From Planomicrobium soli (lineage in GTDB: Bacteria; Bacillota; Bacilli; Bacillales_A; Planococcaceae), in NCBI RefSeq assembly GCF_003014655.1, contig NZ_PYAT01000005.1:186001-250000 (forward strand): a stretch of DNA of 64,000 bases, read 5' to 3'. Below are positions 32,158-40,534 of the stretch, piece after piece. The notes under the pieces were generated by a model. The model did no database searches, had not been told where the DNA came from, and worked only from the letters and a program-made list of their open reading frames with translations. The stretch's first letter is position 1. Every line of letters begins with the position of its first letter. Position numbers and translations under genes: made by a program.

Positions 32158-32601
32158 ATGGATGAAAGAATAATAGAAGCAGTCGATCTTTTTCAGGAAG
32201 TAATGTTTTATGGAACAGAGCGCGTTATACGGGCAGTGGATAATCCGTTATGGAATGAATATTCACCAGAGCAAATTCAAACGTTAAAGCTAATCAGCAA
32301 AGAAGAAAAAATCACTTCGAGCCGTTTGGCTTTGCTGCAGTCGGTCCATAAAAGTGCCATTTCCAGCCGCATAAAAAAATTGCTGCAAAAAGACTTAATC
32401 CGAATTGTTCAAACAGAAGACCGCCGGGAAAAATTGCTGGAATTGACAGAGGCGGGAAAAGAAGTGCTTGAGCAATCTGACAAGGTGTTGACGGATTATA
32501 TTGGCAAGCTTTTATCCGATCAAGTTGAAGATGAAGAAATTGAGCAGTTTTTGATCATTTTTCGCAAGTTGAAAGAAATTATAAAAATGGATGGAGTGTA
32601 A
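32158..32601 (+). CDS. MarR-family regulator (YdgG-like)
   Basis: A 147-residue MarR-type winged-helix regulator. The recognition region is SRLALLQSVHKSAISSRIKKLLQKDL (split: SRLALLQSVHKS, AISSRIKKL) followed by the wing VQTEDRREKLLELTEAGK (about residues 60-105). A MMPL exporter gene starts 3 bases after its stop, as with ydgG-ydgH in B. subtilis. The operator upstream implies that it represses its own operon and releases it on binding a ligand. Its RBS is GGGGG inside the operator arm. Confidence 0.88.
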   Translation: MDERIIEAVDLFQEVMFYGTERVIRAVDNPLWNEYSPEQIQTLKLISKEEKITSSRLALLQSVHKSAISSRIKKLLQKDLIRIVQTEDRREKLLELTEAGKEVLEQSDKVLTDYIGKLLSDQVEDEEIEQFLIIFRKLKEIIKMDGV

Positions 32602-32604
32602 GGA

Positions 32605-35232
32605 ATGCGTACAGTACTAAAATTAAAATGGCCGATTACCATTGGCTTGCTCGTTCTTACAGTCGCCTTGTTTTTATTGGCGCCTAATCTGGCGGAACAA
32701 GCCGAACAAGCAGGATCGTTCCAGCTTTCCGATCAAGCATCATCTCAAATTGCAGCTACGATTTTAAGTGATGCCGATGCATCCGAGCAGACCATCTCAC
32801 TCGTCTTTCCGCTAGAGGACGGGATTGACGATTCAATACGGGACACGCTTGGACGGATGGTAAGTGAAATTGAGGATTTAGGCGATCCGGTTACAAGCGT
32901 CCTTAATCCAGTGGAAAGCAAAGAGTTAGAAGAACAATTGGTTTCAGAAGACCAAAAAACGGTCCTGATGCCGGTTATGGTTGATGGAACAGATGAAGAA
33001 GTGAACGCGGTAGCTGATGAAATCCGGGAAACCATTCTTCCGGCAGACATGACAGCATATATAACTGGAGAAGCTATCATCAACAATGATGTCAACATCA
33101 GTGCACAGGAAGGTTTAAAGCGCACAGAAATCATTACAGTCGTGTTGATTTTCGCCTTGCTTCTAGCGGTGTTCCGTTCTATCGTTACGCCGTTCATTCC
33201 GCTTGTTGCAGTCGGAATTTCGTACTTGCTTAGCCAATCGATAGTTGCATATTTCATCGACTGGTTTGGTTTCCCGGTATCGAATTATACTCAGATATTT
33301 TTGGTAGCAATCTTGTTCGGGATTGGAACTGATTACTGTATCTTGCTTTTAAGCCGCTACAAAGAAGAACTGACGGCTGGACACGATACAGCAGAAGCTA
33401 TTGTCAACACGTATAAAACTGCAGGCAGAACGCTATTCATCAGCGGCATTGCCGTATTTATTGGCTTTTTTGCCATCGGCTTCGCCGAATTTCCGATTTT
33501 TAAATCGGCTGTTGCAGTAGCTGTCGGAATTTTCGTCTTGCTTCTTGTCTTGTTTACAGTCGTGCCATTCTTTATGGCCTTGCTGAAAGAAAAACTTTTC
33601 TGGCCGGCAAAAGGATCGGCTTCGCACAATGACAGCAAATTATGGATTTCGATGAGCAAACTGTCCATCAATCGTCCGTTATTGTCAATGTTAGTGGTGG
33701 CCATCATAACAGTTCCGCTCTTATTCACATATGACAACTCGCTTTCTTTCAACACGGTCGATGAGATTGGTTCGGAATATGAATCGGTTAAAGGGCTTCG
33801 CGCCATTGAAGCCGGTTTTGGAAAAGGGGATTCTTTGCCGGTACAGGTGATTGTAAAATCCAAAGATTCTCTTGCAACAGAAGAGATTGTGCCATATTTC
33901 GAATCACTCAGCCGTGAAATCGAGAAAATCGATGGAGTTGAAGCGGTGCGCACTGTTACGCGTCCGACTGGAGATGTTATTGAAGACTTGTACGTCGACA
34001 AACAAATCGGCTTGCTGGCTGATGGCATTACAGATGCGCGCGACGGACTTGGTGAAGTCGAGGAAGGCTTGAACGAAATTGAAACGAATCTTGCCGGAGT
34101 AAGCGCTCAAACCAACGGTGCTGGCGGACTTGATCAAGCGGCATCTAGTCTCTCTCAAATCAATCAACAGCTCGCATTGACTAATCAAGGCCTGCAGCAA
34201 ACTGGCAATGTACAACAGACTGTAGGGGCATTAACCGGCATTAGTGGCGGATTGGCGCAAATTGAACAAGGATTGGCTGGAGCAGCCGGACAAACAGGCG
34301 AACTTGGTGCCGGCCTTTCCCAGCTTGCTGATGGAGTCGGTGCTTCTAATGAGGGCATCATTCAAATTCAGCAAGGTTTGACCGACGCGACAGACATGAT
34401 GCAGGAAATGAGCAGCAGCCAAGCGGCTGGTGATACCGGGCTTTTCATTCCTGACGGTACGCTTGAAGCTGAAGAATTTGCTCAAGTGCTTGACCGCTAT
34501 TCGTTTGCAGACGGCACAGGCATGAAACTGGAAGTAGTGTTGGCTGAAGATCCATATTCGCCAGAAGCAATCGACATCACGGCTGAAGTTAAAGATGCGG
34601 TAGACCGCACAGTGATGTCGACACCACTGGAAGATGCAGAAATTGCCTATAGCGGCATTTCAAGCATCAATAACGATTTACAGGAAGTTTCATCAAGCGA
34701 CTTTACCAAAACGGTAACGATCATGTTGATCAGCTTGTTTATCGTGCTGGCGATTTTATTCCGTTCATTGATCATGCCTTTGTACATGATTGGTTCGCTG
34801 CTGTTGACCTACTATACATCGATATCAATCGCGGAACTGATCTTTGTCAATGGATTGGGCTATGATGGAATCAGCTGGGCAGTACCGTTCTTTGGTTTTG
34901 TTATGTTAGTCGCACTTGGCGTCGACTACTCTATTTTCCTTCTGGACCGCTTCCGTGAAGAAGCGCACCGTGGAGTGAGTGTCCGCGAAGCGATGAGCAT
35001 CTCAATGGCTAAAATGGGCACAGTCATCATCACAGCGGCCGTTATTCTGGCTGGTACATTTGGTGCCATGATGCCATCCGGCGTCCTCAGCCTCATACAG
35101 ATTGCCACTATCGTAATCACTGGCTTGCTGCTTTACGGCTTGATCGTCTTGCCGCTATTGATACCGGCAATTTCAGTATCGTTCGACCGCGGTGTCTGGT
35201 GGCCGTTCGTCGATAAAAAAGTGAAGAGTTAA
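32605..35232 (+). CDS. MMPL/RND-family transporter (YdgH-like)
   Basis: An 875-residue exporter of the MMPL (RND superfamily) type. Two halves each have one membrane segment, a large outside domain and five more segments. The conserved proton-relay region is GIGTDYCILLLSRYKEE in the first half (about residue 235) and ALGVDYSIFLLDRFREE in the second (about 770). The second outside domain includes a Gly/Gln/Leu-rich heptad stretch (about 475-600) likely to form a long helical hairpin. It probably exports lipids or amphipathic drugs. It is cotranscribed with the MarR gene. Confidence 0.9.
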   Translation: MRTVLKLKWPITIGLLVLTVALFLLAPNLAEQAEQAGSFQLSDQASSQIAATILSDADASEQTISLVFPLEDGIDDSIRDTLGRMVSEIEDLGDPVTSVLNPVESKELEEQLVSEDQKTVLMPVMVDGTDEEVNAVADEIRETILPADMTAYITGEAIINNDVNISAQEGLKRTEIITVVLIFALLLAVFRSIVTPFIPLVAVGISYLLSQSIVAYFIDWFGFPVSNYTQIFLVAILFGIGTDYCILLLSRYKEELTAGHDTAEAIVNTYKTAGRTLFISGIAVFIGFFAIGFAEFPIFKSAVAVAVGIFVLLLVLFTVVPFFMALLKEKLFWPAKGSASHNDSKLWISMSKLSINRPLLSMLVVAIITVPLLFTYDNSLSFNTVDEIGSEYESVKGLRAIEAGFGKGDSLPVQVIVKSKDSLATEEIVPYFESLSREIEKIDGVEAVRTVTRPTGDVIEDLYVDKQIGLLADGITDARDGLGEVEEGLNEIETNLAGVSAQTNGAGGLDQAASSLSQINQQLALTNQGLQQTGNVQQTVGALTGISGGLAQIEQGLAGAAGQTGELGAGLSQLADGVGASNEGIIQIQQGLTDATDMMQEMSSSQAAGDTGLFIPDGTLEAEEFAQVLDRYSFADGTGMKLEVVLAEDPYSPEAIDITAEVKDAVDRTVMSTPLEDAEIAYSGISSINNDLQEVSSSDFTKTVTIMLISLFIVLAILFRSLIMPLYMIGSLLLTYYTSISIAELIFVNGLGYDGISWAVPFFGFVMLVALGVDYSIFLLDRFREEAHRGVSVREAMSISMAKMGTVIITAAVILAGTFGAMMPSGVLSLIQIATIVITGLLLYGLIVLPLLIPAISVSFDRGVWWPFVDKKVKS

Positions 35233-35233
35233 T

Positions 35234-35262
35234 GAAAAAAGCTGCGTTCGCGCAGCTTTTTT
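35234..35262 (+). terminator. Intrinsic terminator
   Basis: AAAAAAGCTGCG pairs with CGCAGCTTTTTT around TTCG. It closes the marR-MMPL operon. Confidence 0.9.
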
Positions 35263-35287
35263 GTTTGGTTGCGGGTTCCAAAAATTG

Positions 35288-35402
35288 CTTCATGAAGTTT
35301 TTGGTTTTTACATGAAGTTTTTGAGTTCTTACATGAACAATCACCCTCTATACAGGTGCTTCGGCCGCTTTTACATGACTAAACACCATTGTTACATGAA
35401 TC
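35288..35402. repeat. Phased ~21-bp repeat array with TTACATGAA core
   Basis: Units with the core CATGA start at 35291, 35311, 35332, 35374 and 35395; a degenerate unit (CAGGTG) at 35353 fills the gap. Spacing is 20, 21, 21, 21 and 21 bases. The best core is (T)TACATGAA; the rest of each unit varies. It lies between the MMPL terminator and the next gene. Confidence 0.7.
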
Positions 35403-35471
35403 CCATCCAAAGCTCTTCCTTTTTCATGCTATAATATTCAAAGATTGAACCATAAGAAACGGGGTAATAAC

Positions 35472-35924
35472 ATGTTAACTTTTGAACAAAAACTGGAAAT
35501 CATCGAGTCTTTTCCGGAATTGACGCGTAAAGACGTTTCCATGAAGCGTGTGAATTTTCACTTTGAGGAAAGCTTATATGATAAAAAAACAGTGGTGTAC
35601 CACCTTCACCCGAACGGCAACGGCTTTGTTTATGTTGGCGACTTGCCGCATTATGAAGCAGACGATAAAGGCTTTGTCAACATCCGCGAGTTTAATGAAA
35701 AAGAACTGCGCTCCATTATTGCTGATGCACTGGATTACTTATCGCTTGAGCCAGAACCGCCTTATGAGAAAACATGGACAAACCGCGAAAACGTCAAATT
35801 GCTTTTGGCTTACGAAGAACCTTTCTGGAACATCTACACAGGTAAGAACCTGGAAGAAAGTTTCGGTACTTTTGATGATGCGAAAGAATACCTGCTTGAC
35901 CAAGGATTCCGGGAGAAAAACTAA
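35472..35924 (+). CDS. Conserved hypothetical protein, cytoplasmic
   Basis: Not recognised. The 150-residue soluble protein has an N-terminal helix (LTFEQKLEIIESFPELTRKDVS), a beta-rich middle that reads YHLHPNGNGFVYVGD, and an acidic C terminus. No signal peptide or membrane segment is visible. CGGGGT precedes ATG 35472; an in-frame TTG at 35445 is less likely. Its stop overlaps the start of the next gene by one base (TAATG), so the two are translationally coupled. Confidence 0.75.
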   Translation: MLTFEQKLEIIESFPELTRKDVSMKRVNFHFEESLYDKKTVVYHLHPNGNGFVYVGDLPHYEADDKGFVNIREFNEKELRSIIADALDYLSLEPEPPYEKTWTNRENVKLLLAYEEPFWNIYTGKNLEESFGTFDDAKEYLLDQGFREKN

Positions 35925-36385
35925 TGGATATCCGGCGTTTGCCTAATACGGAACCACTGCCGATGGATCTGCTGCTTGAAGCGGATCCATTGGAAGAGCT
36001 GGTTCGCGCCTATGCTGCGTTCGGTTATTGTTATATTGCAGAAGATAAAGGCGAGCGGCTCGGTACTTATGTCCTCGTACCGCTCAATAAAACCACCATA
36101 GAAATAAAAAATATTGCACTCGCAACAAGTGCCAGAGGAAAAGGCTACGGCAAAGAGTTGCTAAAGCATGCACTCGCTGAAGCACAGCGCCTATGCTATG
36201 AAACAGTGGAGATCGGTACGGGAAATTCGAGCATCAATCAGCTCGCCTTTTATCAGAAGCTCGGATTCCGCATGGTCTCCATCGACCGGGATTTTTTTGT
36301 TCGCCATTATCCGGAACCAATTTTTGAGAATGGCATTCAGTGCCGTGACATGATCCGGTTGGAGTATAAAATTAGCCCGCTTTAG
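35924..36385 (+). CDS. GNAT-family N-acetyltransferase
   Basis: A 153-residue GNAT acetyltransferase. Motif A is IKNIALATSARGKGYGKELL (about residues 62-81), with FYQKLGFRMV (about 105-114) as the later conserved block. The middle TVEIGTGNSSINQLAFYQ resembles the YjgM/PhnO-like subgroup. Substrate unknown. It overlaps the preceding hypothetical gene by one base, and a hairpin terminator lies about 85 bases after the stop. Confidence 0.85.
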   Translation: MDIRRLPNTEPLPMDLLLEADPLEELVRAYAAFGYCYIAEDKGERLGTYVLVPLNKTTIEIKNIALATSARGKGYGKELLKHALAEAQRLCYETVEIGTGNSSINQLAFYQKLGFRMVSIDRDFFVRHYPEPIFENGIQCRDMIRLEYKISPL

Positions 36386-36468
36386 CTGGAAAGCTTTTCA
36401 TGCTGTGTCTAATAACAAGCACGTGACTAACCTCAAAGTGGAAACTAAAATTTATCGGAACGTTACTC

Positions 36469-36493
36469 GGGAGCCGCGCGCTCCTTTTCTTTT
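36469..36493 (+). terminator. Intrinsic terminator
   Basis: GGAGC (36470-36474) pairs with GCTCC (36480-36484), with a T-rich tail. It is short but well placed after the GNAT gene. Confidence 0.55.
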
Positions 36494-36554
36494 TGGCATG
36501 AAATAGAGGAAAATCCCAATGAATTTCGGTATGCTTGTCATAAGGGGTGAGGAC

Positions 36555-38213
36555 ATGTTTAAAAAAGTGACCTTATATACAAATCGGTTAGAAGAACTGA
36601 AAGGCTTTTACGAATACCAACTAGGCTTTCGCATTGTTGAAGAGGACAATACAAGTTTTACACTCGCAATTGGGGAATCACAATTGGTCTTTAAAGGATC
36701 TGAACAGAACGCGTTCTATCATTTTGCCTTTAACATTCCAGGCAACCAGTTCACGCTCGCCAAAAGCTGGGCAAGTTCGCGCGTCACCTTGAATCGCCAA
36801 GATGGCATGGACGAAATCTTTTATGCTAATTTCAACGCCGATGCTTTTTATTTTCAAGACCCCGCTGGCAATGTTATTGAATTTATTGCACGACGGACGG
36901 TTGACCGGATGGGGGACTTTACCGTTGACTCGCTCCTGAATATCAGCGAAGTCAGCATCACTACGCCGTATGTAAAAGAAATTGGTGAACGTTTAGAGGA
37001 TATGGACATCCCTGTCCGCGGCAATAAAGGAATAGATTCCACGACGCTGAACTTTTTAGGAAGAGACGATGCTTTTTTGCTGCTTGTGCCGCCAAAACGA
37101 CTCTGGTATTTTTCAAAACAGAAAAGCGAAACCCATTCGTTATCAGTGGAACTAACGGATGGGCGCCAAATCGATATTGCCGAAGACGGCAGATTCCTAG
37201 AAACAGCTCCTGCTAATCCCATATCCGATAAATTGGAGGATATGGATTTCTCAGGTGTTGCTTTGCTGAAGCGAAACGACACTTGGTCTACGGCAAAAGG
37301 GATGGCCGACAGAGCCAATGCGCGGCCGAATGCTATAGACACGCGCTTTGGCATTGCTTCCGGCTGCAAGATTTTCACTGCTGTTATCGTTTGCCAGTTG
37401 GTAGGGGAAGGGCAGTTGTCCTTTGAGGCAGAGCTGTCTGAATTGCTGCCGGAGCAATTTCCGGATTTTCCTGTAACCATCCACCAATTGCTAACGCATA
37501 CTTCAGGAATTCCAGACTATTTTGATGAAGAAACGATGGGTGATTTTGAAGAATTGTGGCTTGAACAGCCAATGTATCTGATGAAAACTTGCAGCGATTT
37601 TTTGCCGTTCTTTCAAAACAAGCCGATGATGTTCGCGCCGGGTGAACGCTTCCATTACAACAATGCCGGTTTTATCGCTCTGGGTCTTGTAGTAGAGAAG
37701 TTAACAGGACAGCCTTTTATAAAAGCGGTGGAAGAACGGGTTTTTGTTCGGGCGGAAATGGGGGACTCTGGATTTTTTCAATTGGACCGGCTGCCGGTTC
37801 AAACAGCTTTCGGCTATATTGATGAGGAAGAAGGGGCATGGCGAACCAACCAATATGCGCTCCCGATTGTTGGCGGGGCAGATGGTGGGGCTTTTGTGAC
37901 TGCACATGACATGGCGCGTTTTTGGGAACGGCTGATGGATTATACTTTGCTTTCCAAGGACATGACACACCGTCTGCTCACTTCCCATGTTTCTGAAGAA
38001 AGTGGCAATTATGGCTATGGGGTTTGGATCAAGATGCAAGACAGTGCTGTAGTTAAATACCACGTCATGGGCTACGACCCTGGAGTGAGTTTTCATTCCG
38101 GCTATTATCCGAATAGCGGAAGCATATTGACGGTGCTATCAAACAAAAGCAAAGGTGCTTTTGATGCGATGGATTTAATCGAAAATACACTGCTCCTGAC
38201 TGAACAAACTTGA
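36555..38213 (+). CDS. VOC domain - serine beta-lactamase-like fusion protein
   Basis: A 552-residue two-part protein. Residues about 1-215 form a glyoxalase/VOC region of two modules: VTLYTNRLEELKGFYEYQL, YHFAFNIPG and FQDPAGNVIEF in the first, and a second, more diverged repeat. Residues about 220-550 form a class C beta-lactamase/penicillin-binding-type serine hydrolase. Its motifs are Ser269-Gly-Cys-Lys272 (SxxK), Tyr368-Asn-Asn370 (YxN) and His503-Val-Met-Gly506 in place of KTG/HxG. There is no signal peptide, so it is probably cytoplasmic. ATG 36555 follows AAGGGGTGAGG. Single family members of each type are common; this fusion is unusual to me. Confidence 0.83.
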   Translation: MFKKVTLYTNRLEELKGFYEYQLGFRIVEEDNTSFTLAIGESQLVFKGSEQNAFYHFAFNIPGNQFTLAKSWASSRVTLNRQDGMDEIFYANFNADAFYFQDPAGNVIEFIARRTVDRMGDFTVDSLLNISEVSITTPYVKEIGERLEDMDIPVRGNKGIDSTTLNFLGRDDAFLLLVPPKRLWYFSKQKSETHSLSVELTDGRQIDIAEDGRFLETAPANPISDKLEDMDFSGVALLKRNDTWSTAKGMADRANARPNAIDTRFGIASGCKIFTAVIVCQLVGEGQLSFEAELSELLPEQFPDFPVTIHQLLTHTSGIPDYFDEETMGDFEELWLEQPMYLMKTCSDFLPFFQNKPMMFAPGERFHYNNAGFIALGLVVEKLTGQPFIKAVEERVFVRAEMGDSGFFQLDRLPVQTAFGYIDEEEGAWRTNQYALPIVGGADGGAFVTAHDMARFWERLMDYTLLSKDMTHRLLTSHVSEESGNYGYGVWIKMQDSAVVKYHVMGYDPGVSFHSGYYPNSGSILTVLSNKSKGAFDAMDLIENTLLLTEQT

Positions 38214-38230
38214 GATGAAGGAGTGACAAC

Positions 38231-38338
38231 ATGGACGGAAAGAAAATCGCGCTAATGATTGCCATCGGGACTCTGGCAGCGTGTATTTTGATTTATTTAG
38301 TATTTCAACTTTATTTCACAATGAATCCTCAACAGTAA
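38231..38338 (+). CDS. 35-residue membrane peptide
   Basis: This short gene encodes a single hydrophobic helix: MDGKKIALMIAIG, then a run of hydrophobic residues, ending FTMNPQQ. AAGGAGTG lies 6 bases before ATG 38231, and a perfect terminator starts at the stop codon. It begins 17 bases after the VOC-beta-lactamase gene and is probably cotranscribed with it. Function unknown. Confidence 0.6.
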   Translation: MDGKKIALMIAIGTLAACILIYLVFQLYFTMNPQQ

Positions 38339-38365
38339 AAAGCACAGCTTGACTGTGCTTTTTAT
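38336..38365 (+). terminator. Intrinsic terminator
   Basis: AAAAGCACAG (38338-38347) pairs with CTGTGCTTTT (38353-38362). It ends the small membrane-peptide gene. Confidence 0.85.
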
Positions 38366-38380
38366 GTACAGAAAAAACAC

Positions 38381-38412
38381 AAAAAAATGGGTTCCTCCGA
38401 AGAGGAACCCAT
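38381..38412 (-). terminator. Terminator of the cold-shock gene
   Basis: ATGGGTTCCTC (38387-38397) pairs with GAGGAACCCAT (38402-38412), with a TTCG loop on the minus strand and a T-run after it. Confidence 0.88.
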
Positions 38413-38429
38413 AAATAGTTGGTTTTAGA

Positions 38430-38630
38430 TTAAGCTTTAACTACGTTAGTAGCTTGAAGACCGCGTTGGCCTTGCTCGATGTCAAAAGTAACTTCTTGAC
38501 CTTCGTCTAATGATTTGAAGCCTTCGCTTTGGATTGCAGAGAAATGTACGAATACATCGTCGCCGCCTTCGCGTTCGATGAAGCCAAATCCTTTTTCTGA
38601 GTTAAACCATTTTACTTTACCGTGTTCCAT
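38430..38630 (-). CDS. Cold-shock protein (CspA/CspB family)
   Basis: A 66-residue cold-shock domain protein that binds single-stranded RNA and DNA and keeps mRNA unfolded. RNP1 is KGFGFIE and RNP2 is VFVHFSAI. Length and sequence are typical of CspB/CspD of Bacillales. GAGGAGG lies before ATG 38630; longer in-frame starts up to 38708 have no ribosome-binding site. The ~80 bases upstream may be a structured leader as in other csp mRNAs, but I see no definite motif. Confidence 0.95.
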   Translation of the reverse strand: MEHGKVKWFNSEKGFGFIEREGGDDVFVHFSAIQSEGFKSLDEGQEVTFDIEQGQRGLQATNVVKA

Positions 38631-38867
38631 GTGTGTTTCCTCCTCGTATGCGTGAGCATACATTGTATTACTATCCTTGCTCAAATCTTGCAGATATACA
38701 TCTGACACTTTTAAAAAAGTTATCCGAACAAAAATAATTCTTCCTTAGAATATCATGGCTTCTCACAAAAAGCAACCCATATCCTTAGATTGTCTAAATT
38801 TTTTATAAAAGGCACTTTATATTTAGTAGTAAAATAGAGAATAGAAAAGAAAAAGGAGAGGTAGAAT

Positions 38868-39392
38868 GTGGAAAAAATCGTAGTTATGGGTGTATCTGCA
38901 GGAGTAGGGAAATCGACGTTTGCGGCCAAGCTTGGAAAGAAACTTTCTCTTCCGGTTTACCATCTTGACTCCTATTATTGGAAACCGGGATGGGTGGAAG
39001 CTGCGCCTGAAGAATTTAAAGTAAATCAAGAAACCATTGTACAAACCGATAAATGGATAATTGACGGAAATTATACGGCAACTGCTGGCGTCCGTTTAAA
39101 AGAAGCGGACACTTTGATTTACTTGGAGCTGCCATTGCCGGTCTGTCTGTACAGAGTTCTAAAACGATGGTTGATCAATATAGGCAGAACACGGCCGGAT
39201 TTGGCAGAAGGTTGTCCAGAAAAGATGGACTGGGCATTCTTAAAGTTTATAGTTACTACATATTCAGCGAGAAAAGTGAAGATGCGTGAACGGATGAAGG
39301 CATTTCAGAACGTACGCCCTGGAAATACCGTCATTTTTCTGACATCCAAAAAACAGATAGCGGACTTTCTAAAAGACGTTGCAAAAGTTTAA
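38868..39392 (+). CDS. P-loop kinase-like protein (FlaR/adenylate kinase-like)
   Basis: A 174-residue P-loop NTPase of the group often named DNA topology modulation protein FlaR or AAA_18 adenylate kinase-like. Walker A is GVSAGVGKST (residues 8-17). LDSYYWKPGW, WIIDGNY and the Arg-rich VLKRWL and RERMKAF are typical of this family. The phosphate acceptor is unknown. The start is GTG 38868 after AAAGGAGAGG; an ATG 2 bases upstream is out of frame and stops after 5 codons. Confidence 0.8.
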   Translation: MEKIVVMGVSAGVGKSTFAAKLGKKLSLPVYHLDSYYWKPGWVEAAPEEFKVNQETIVQTDKWIIDGNYTATAGVRLKEADTLIYLELPLPVCLYRVLKRWLINIGRTRPDLAEGCPEKMDWAFLKFIVTTYSARKVKMRERMKAFQNVRPGNTVIFLTSKKQIADFLKDVAKV

Positions 39393-39513
39393 AATATGTT
39401 TATAAAAAACAGCGAAATCGTATAAATATTTAGTCAATTTGCAGACGAGTCCTTTAACAGGTGGTATGCTAATTTATACAAGTTACATAAATCAATCATT
39501 AGGAGAATGTACA

Positions 39514-40227
39514 ATGGAGTTCTTGTATGAAGGAACGATAATCAACCAAACGCTTCATAAAAAACAACCCATGTATATAAAACGTTTGTATTTGGAAGAC
39601 TTGCCGATAATTGAGCATGTTCAGGAAACCGTAATCGAGTCGCTTTCTGAAAAAGAATCGCTTCAACCGTTATCGACAGAAGAGTTCCTTTTTATTTTAA
39701 ATGAGCGAGGTGTTATGGTAGGCGCTTTTGCGGAGGATCAGTTGATCGGATTCCGTGCTTTATTGGTGCCGGAAATTGATAGAGAGCACTTAGGGTATGA
39801 TATTGGACTTGCAGAAGAAGAGTTTCCTAAGGTCATCTATCAAGAAATTTCTGCAGTACTTCCCGAATACAGAGGCAATCGGCTTCAGCAGACACTGGCG
39901 GAAGTGGTAATGAAAGAACTGCCTCTTCTGAAGGAACAGTTCCGCTATGTTTGTTGTACGGTAGCGCCAATGAACATTCCTAGTTTAAAAGATAAATTCT
40001 CACAACATATGTATATTAAAGCGCTGAAACGAAAATACAATAATATGGAGCGCTATATTTTCATGAAAGATTTAAAAGATCCGCCGCTTCGTTTTACGGA
40101 TTACATCAGTGTAAAACTGGACGATTTTGATAAACAGCGGAAACTTCTGGAAGAAGGCTATGTCGGCCTCGGATTCCAGCTTGTTGGAGGTTTCTACGAA
40201 CTTCAATTTGCAAAACCCATCCTCTAA
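39514..40227 (+). CDS. GNAT-like acetyltransferase
   Basis: A 237-residue protein with a GNAT-like middle region: VMVGAFAEDQLIGFRALLV (about residues 68-86), then QEISAVLPEYRGNRLQQTLAE (split: QEISAVLPEYRG, NRLQQTLAE), a recognisable but diverged motif A. The C terminus has a separate domain of about 60 residues. Substrate unknown. AGGAG lies 8 bases before ATG 39514. A terminator follows the stop. Confidence 0.7.
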   Translation: MEFLYEGTIINQTLHKKQPMYIKRLYLEDLPIIEHVQETVIESLSEKESLQPLSTEEFLFILNERGVMVGAFAEDQLIGFRALLVPEIDREHLGYDIGLAEEEFPKVIYQEISAVLPEYRGNRLQQTLAEVVMKELPLLKEQFRYVCCTVAPMNIPSLKDKFSQHMYIKALKRKYNNMERYIFMKDLKDPPLRFTDYISVKLDDFDKQRKLLEEGYVGLGFQLVGGFYELQFAKPIL

Positions 40228-40248
40228 GAAGTTTATAATCCATTAAAC

Positions 40249-40282
40249 AAAGGCAGCCATCTTATGATGGTTGTCTTTTTAT
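40249..40282 (+). terminator. Intrinsic terminator
   Basis: AAAGGCAGCCATC pairs with GATGGTTGTCTTT (two G-T pairs) around TTAT, then T-run. The next ~180 bases up to the sigma-W promoter show no gene. Confidence 0.75.
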
Positions 40283-40465
40283 AAAGTGTTAAAGAAAGAG
40301 CTGGCCCCTTCCTTGCTGCCGGTTGGAGGGCGCTCGACCTTACGAAAACTGTTGCTGGTGCATCTGATGGCAAGGCGGTCAGCTTTTAAAATTTGTATTA
40401 AAAGGGTTCTGCAGCGCATTACTGCCGTATAACTTATCTTTTTTTATAGATAGCTGTATATTTTC

Positions 40466-40491
40466 TGAAACTTTATTCATCTTTTATCGTA
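40466..40491 (+). promoter_or_regulatory. Sigma-W-type promoter of yuaF-floT
   Basis: TGAAAC (40466-40471), 16 bases, CGTA (40488-40491). This is the canonical ECF sigma-W pattern and lies 43 bases before the yuaF start. The homologous B. subtilis operon is a known sigma-W target. Confidence 0.82.
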
Positions 40492-40534
40492 TTACAAGTA
40501 TGGAAATAAAATAACTGGAATGGGAGGTTTTGGA

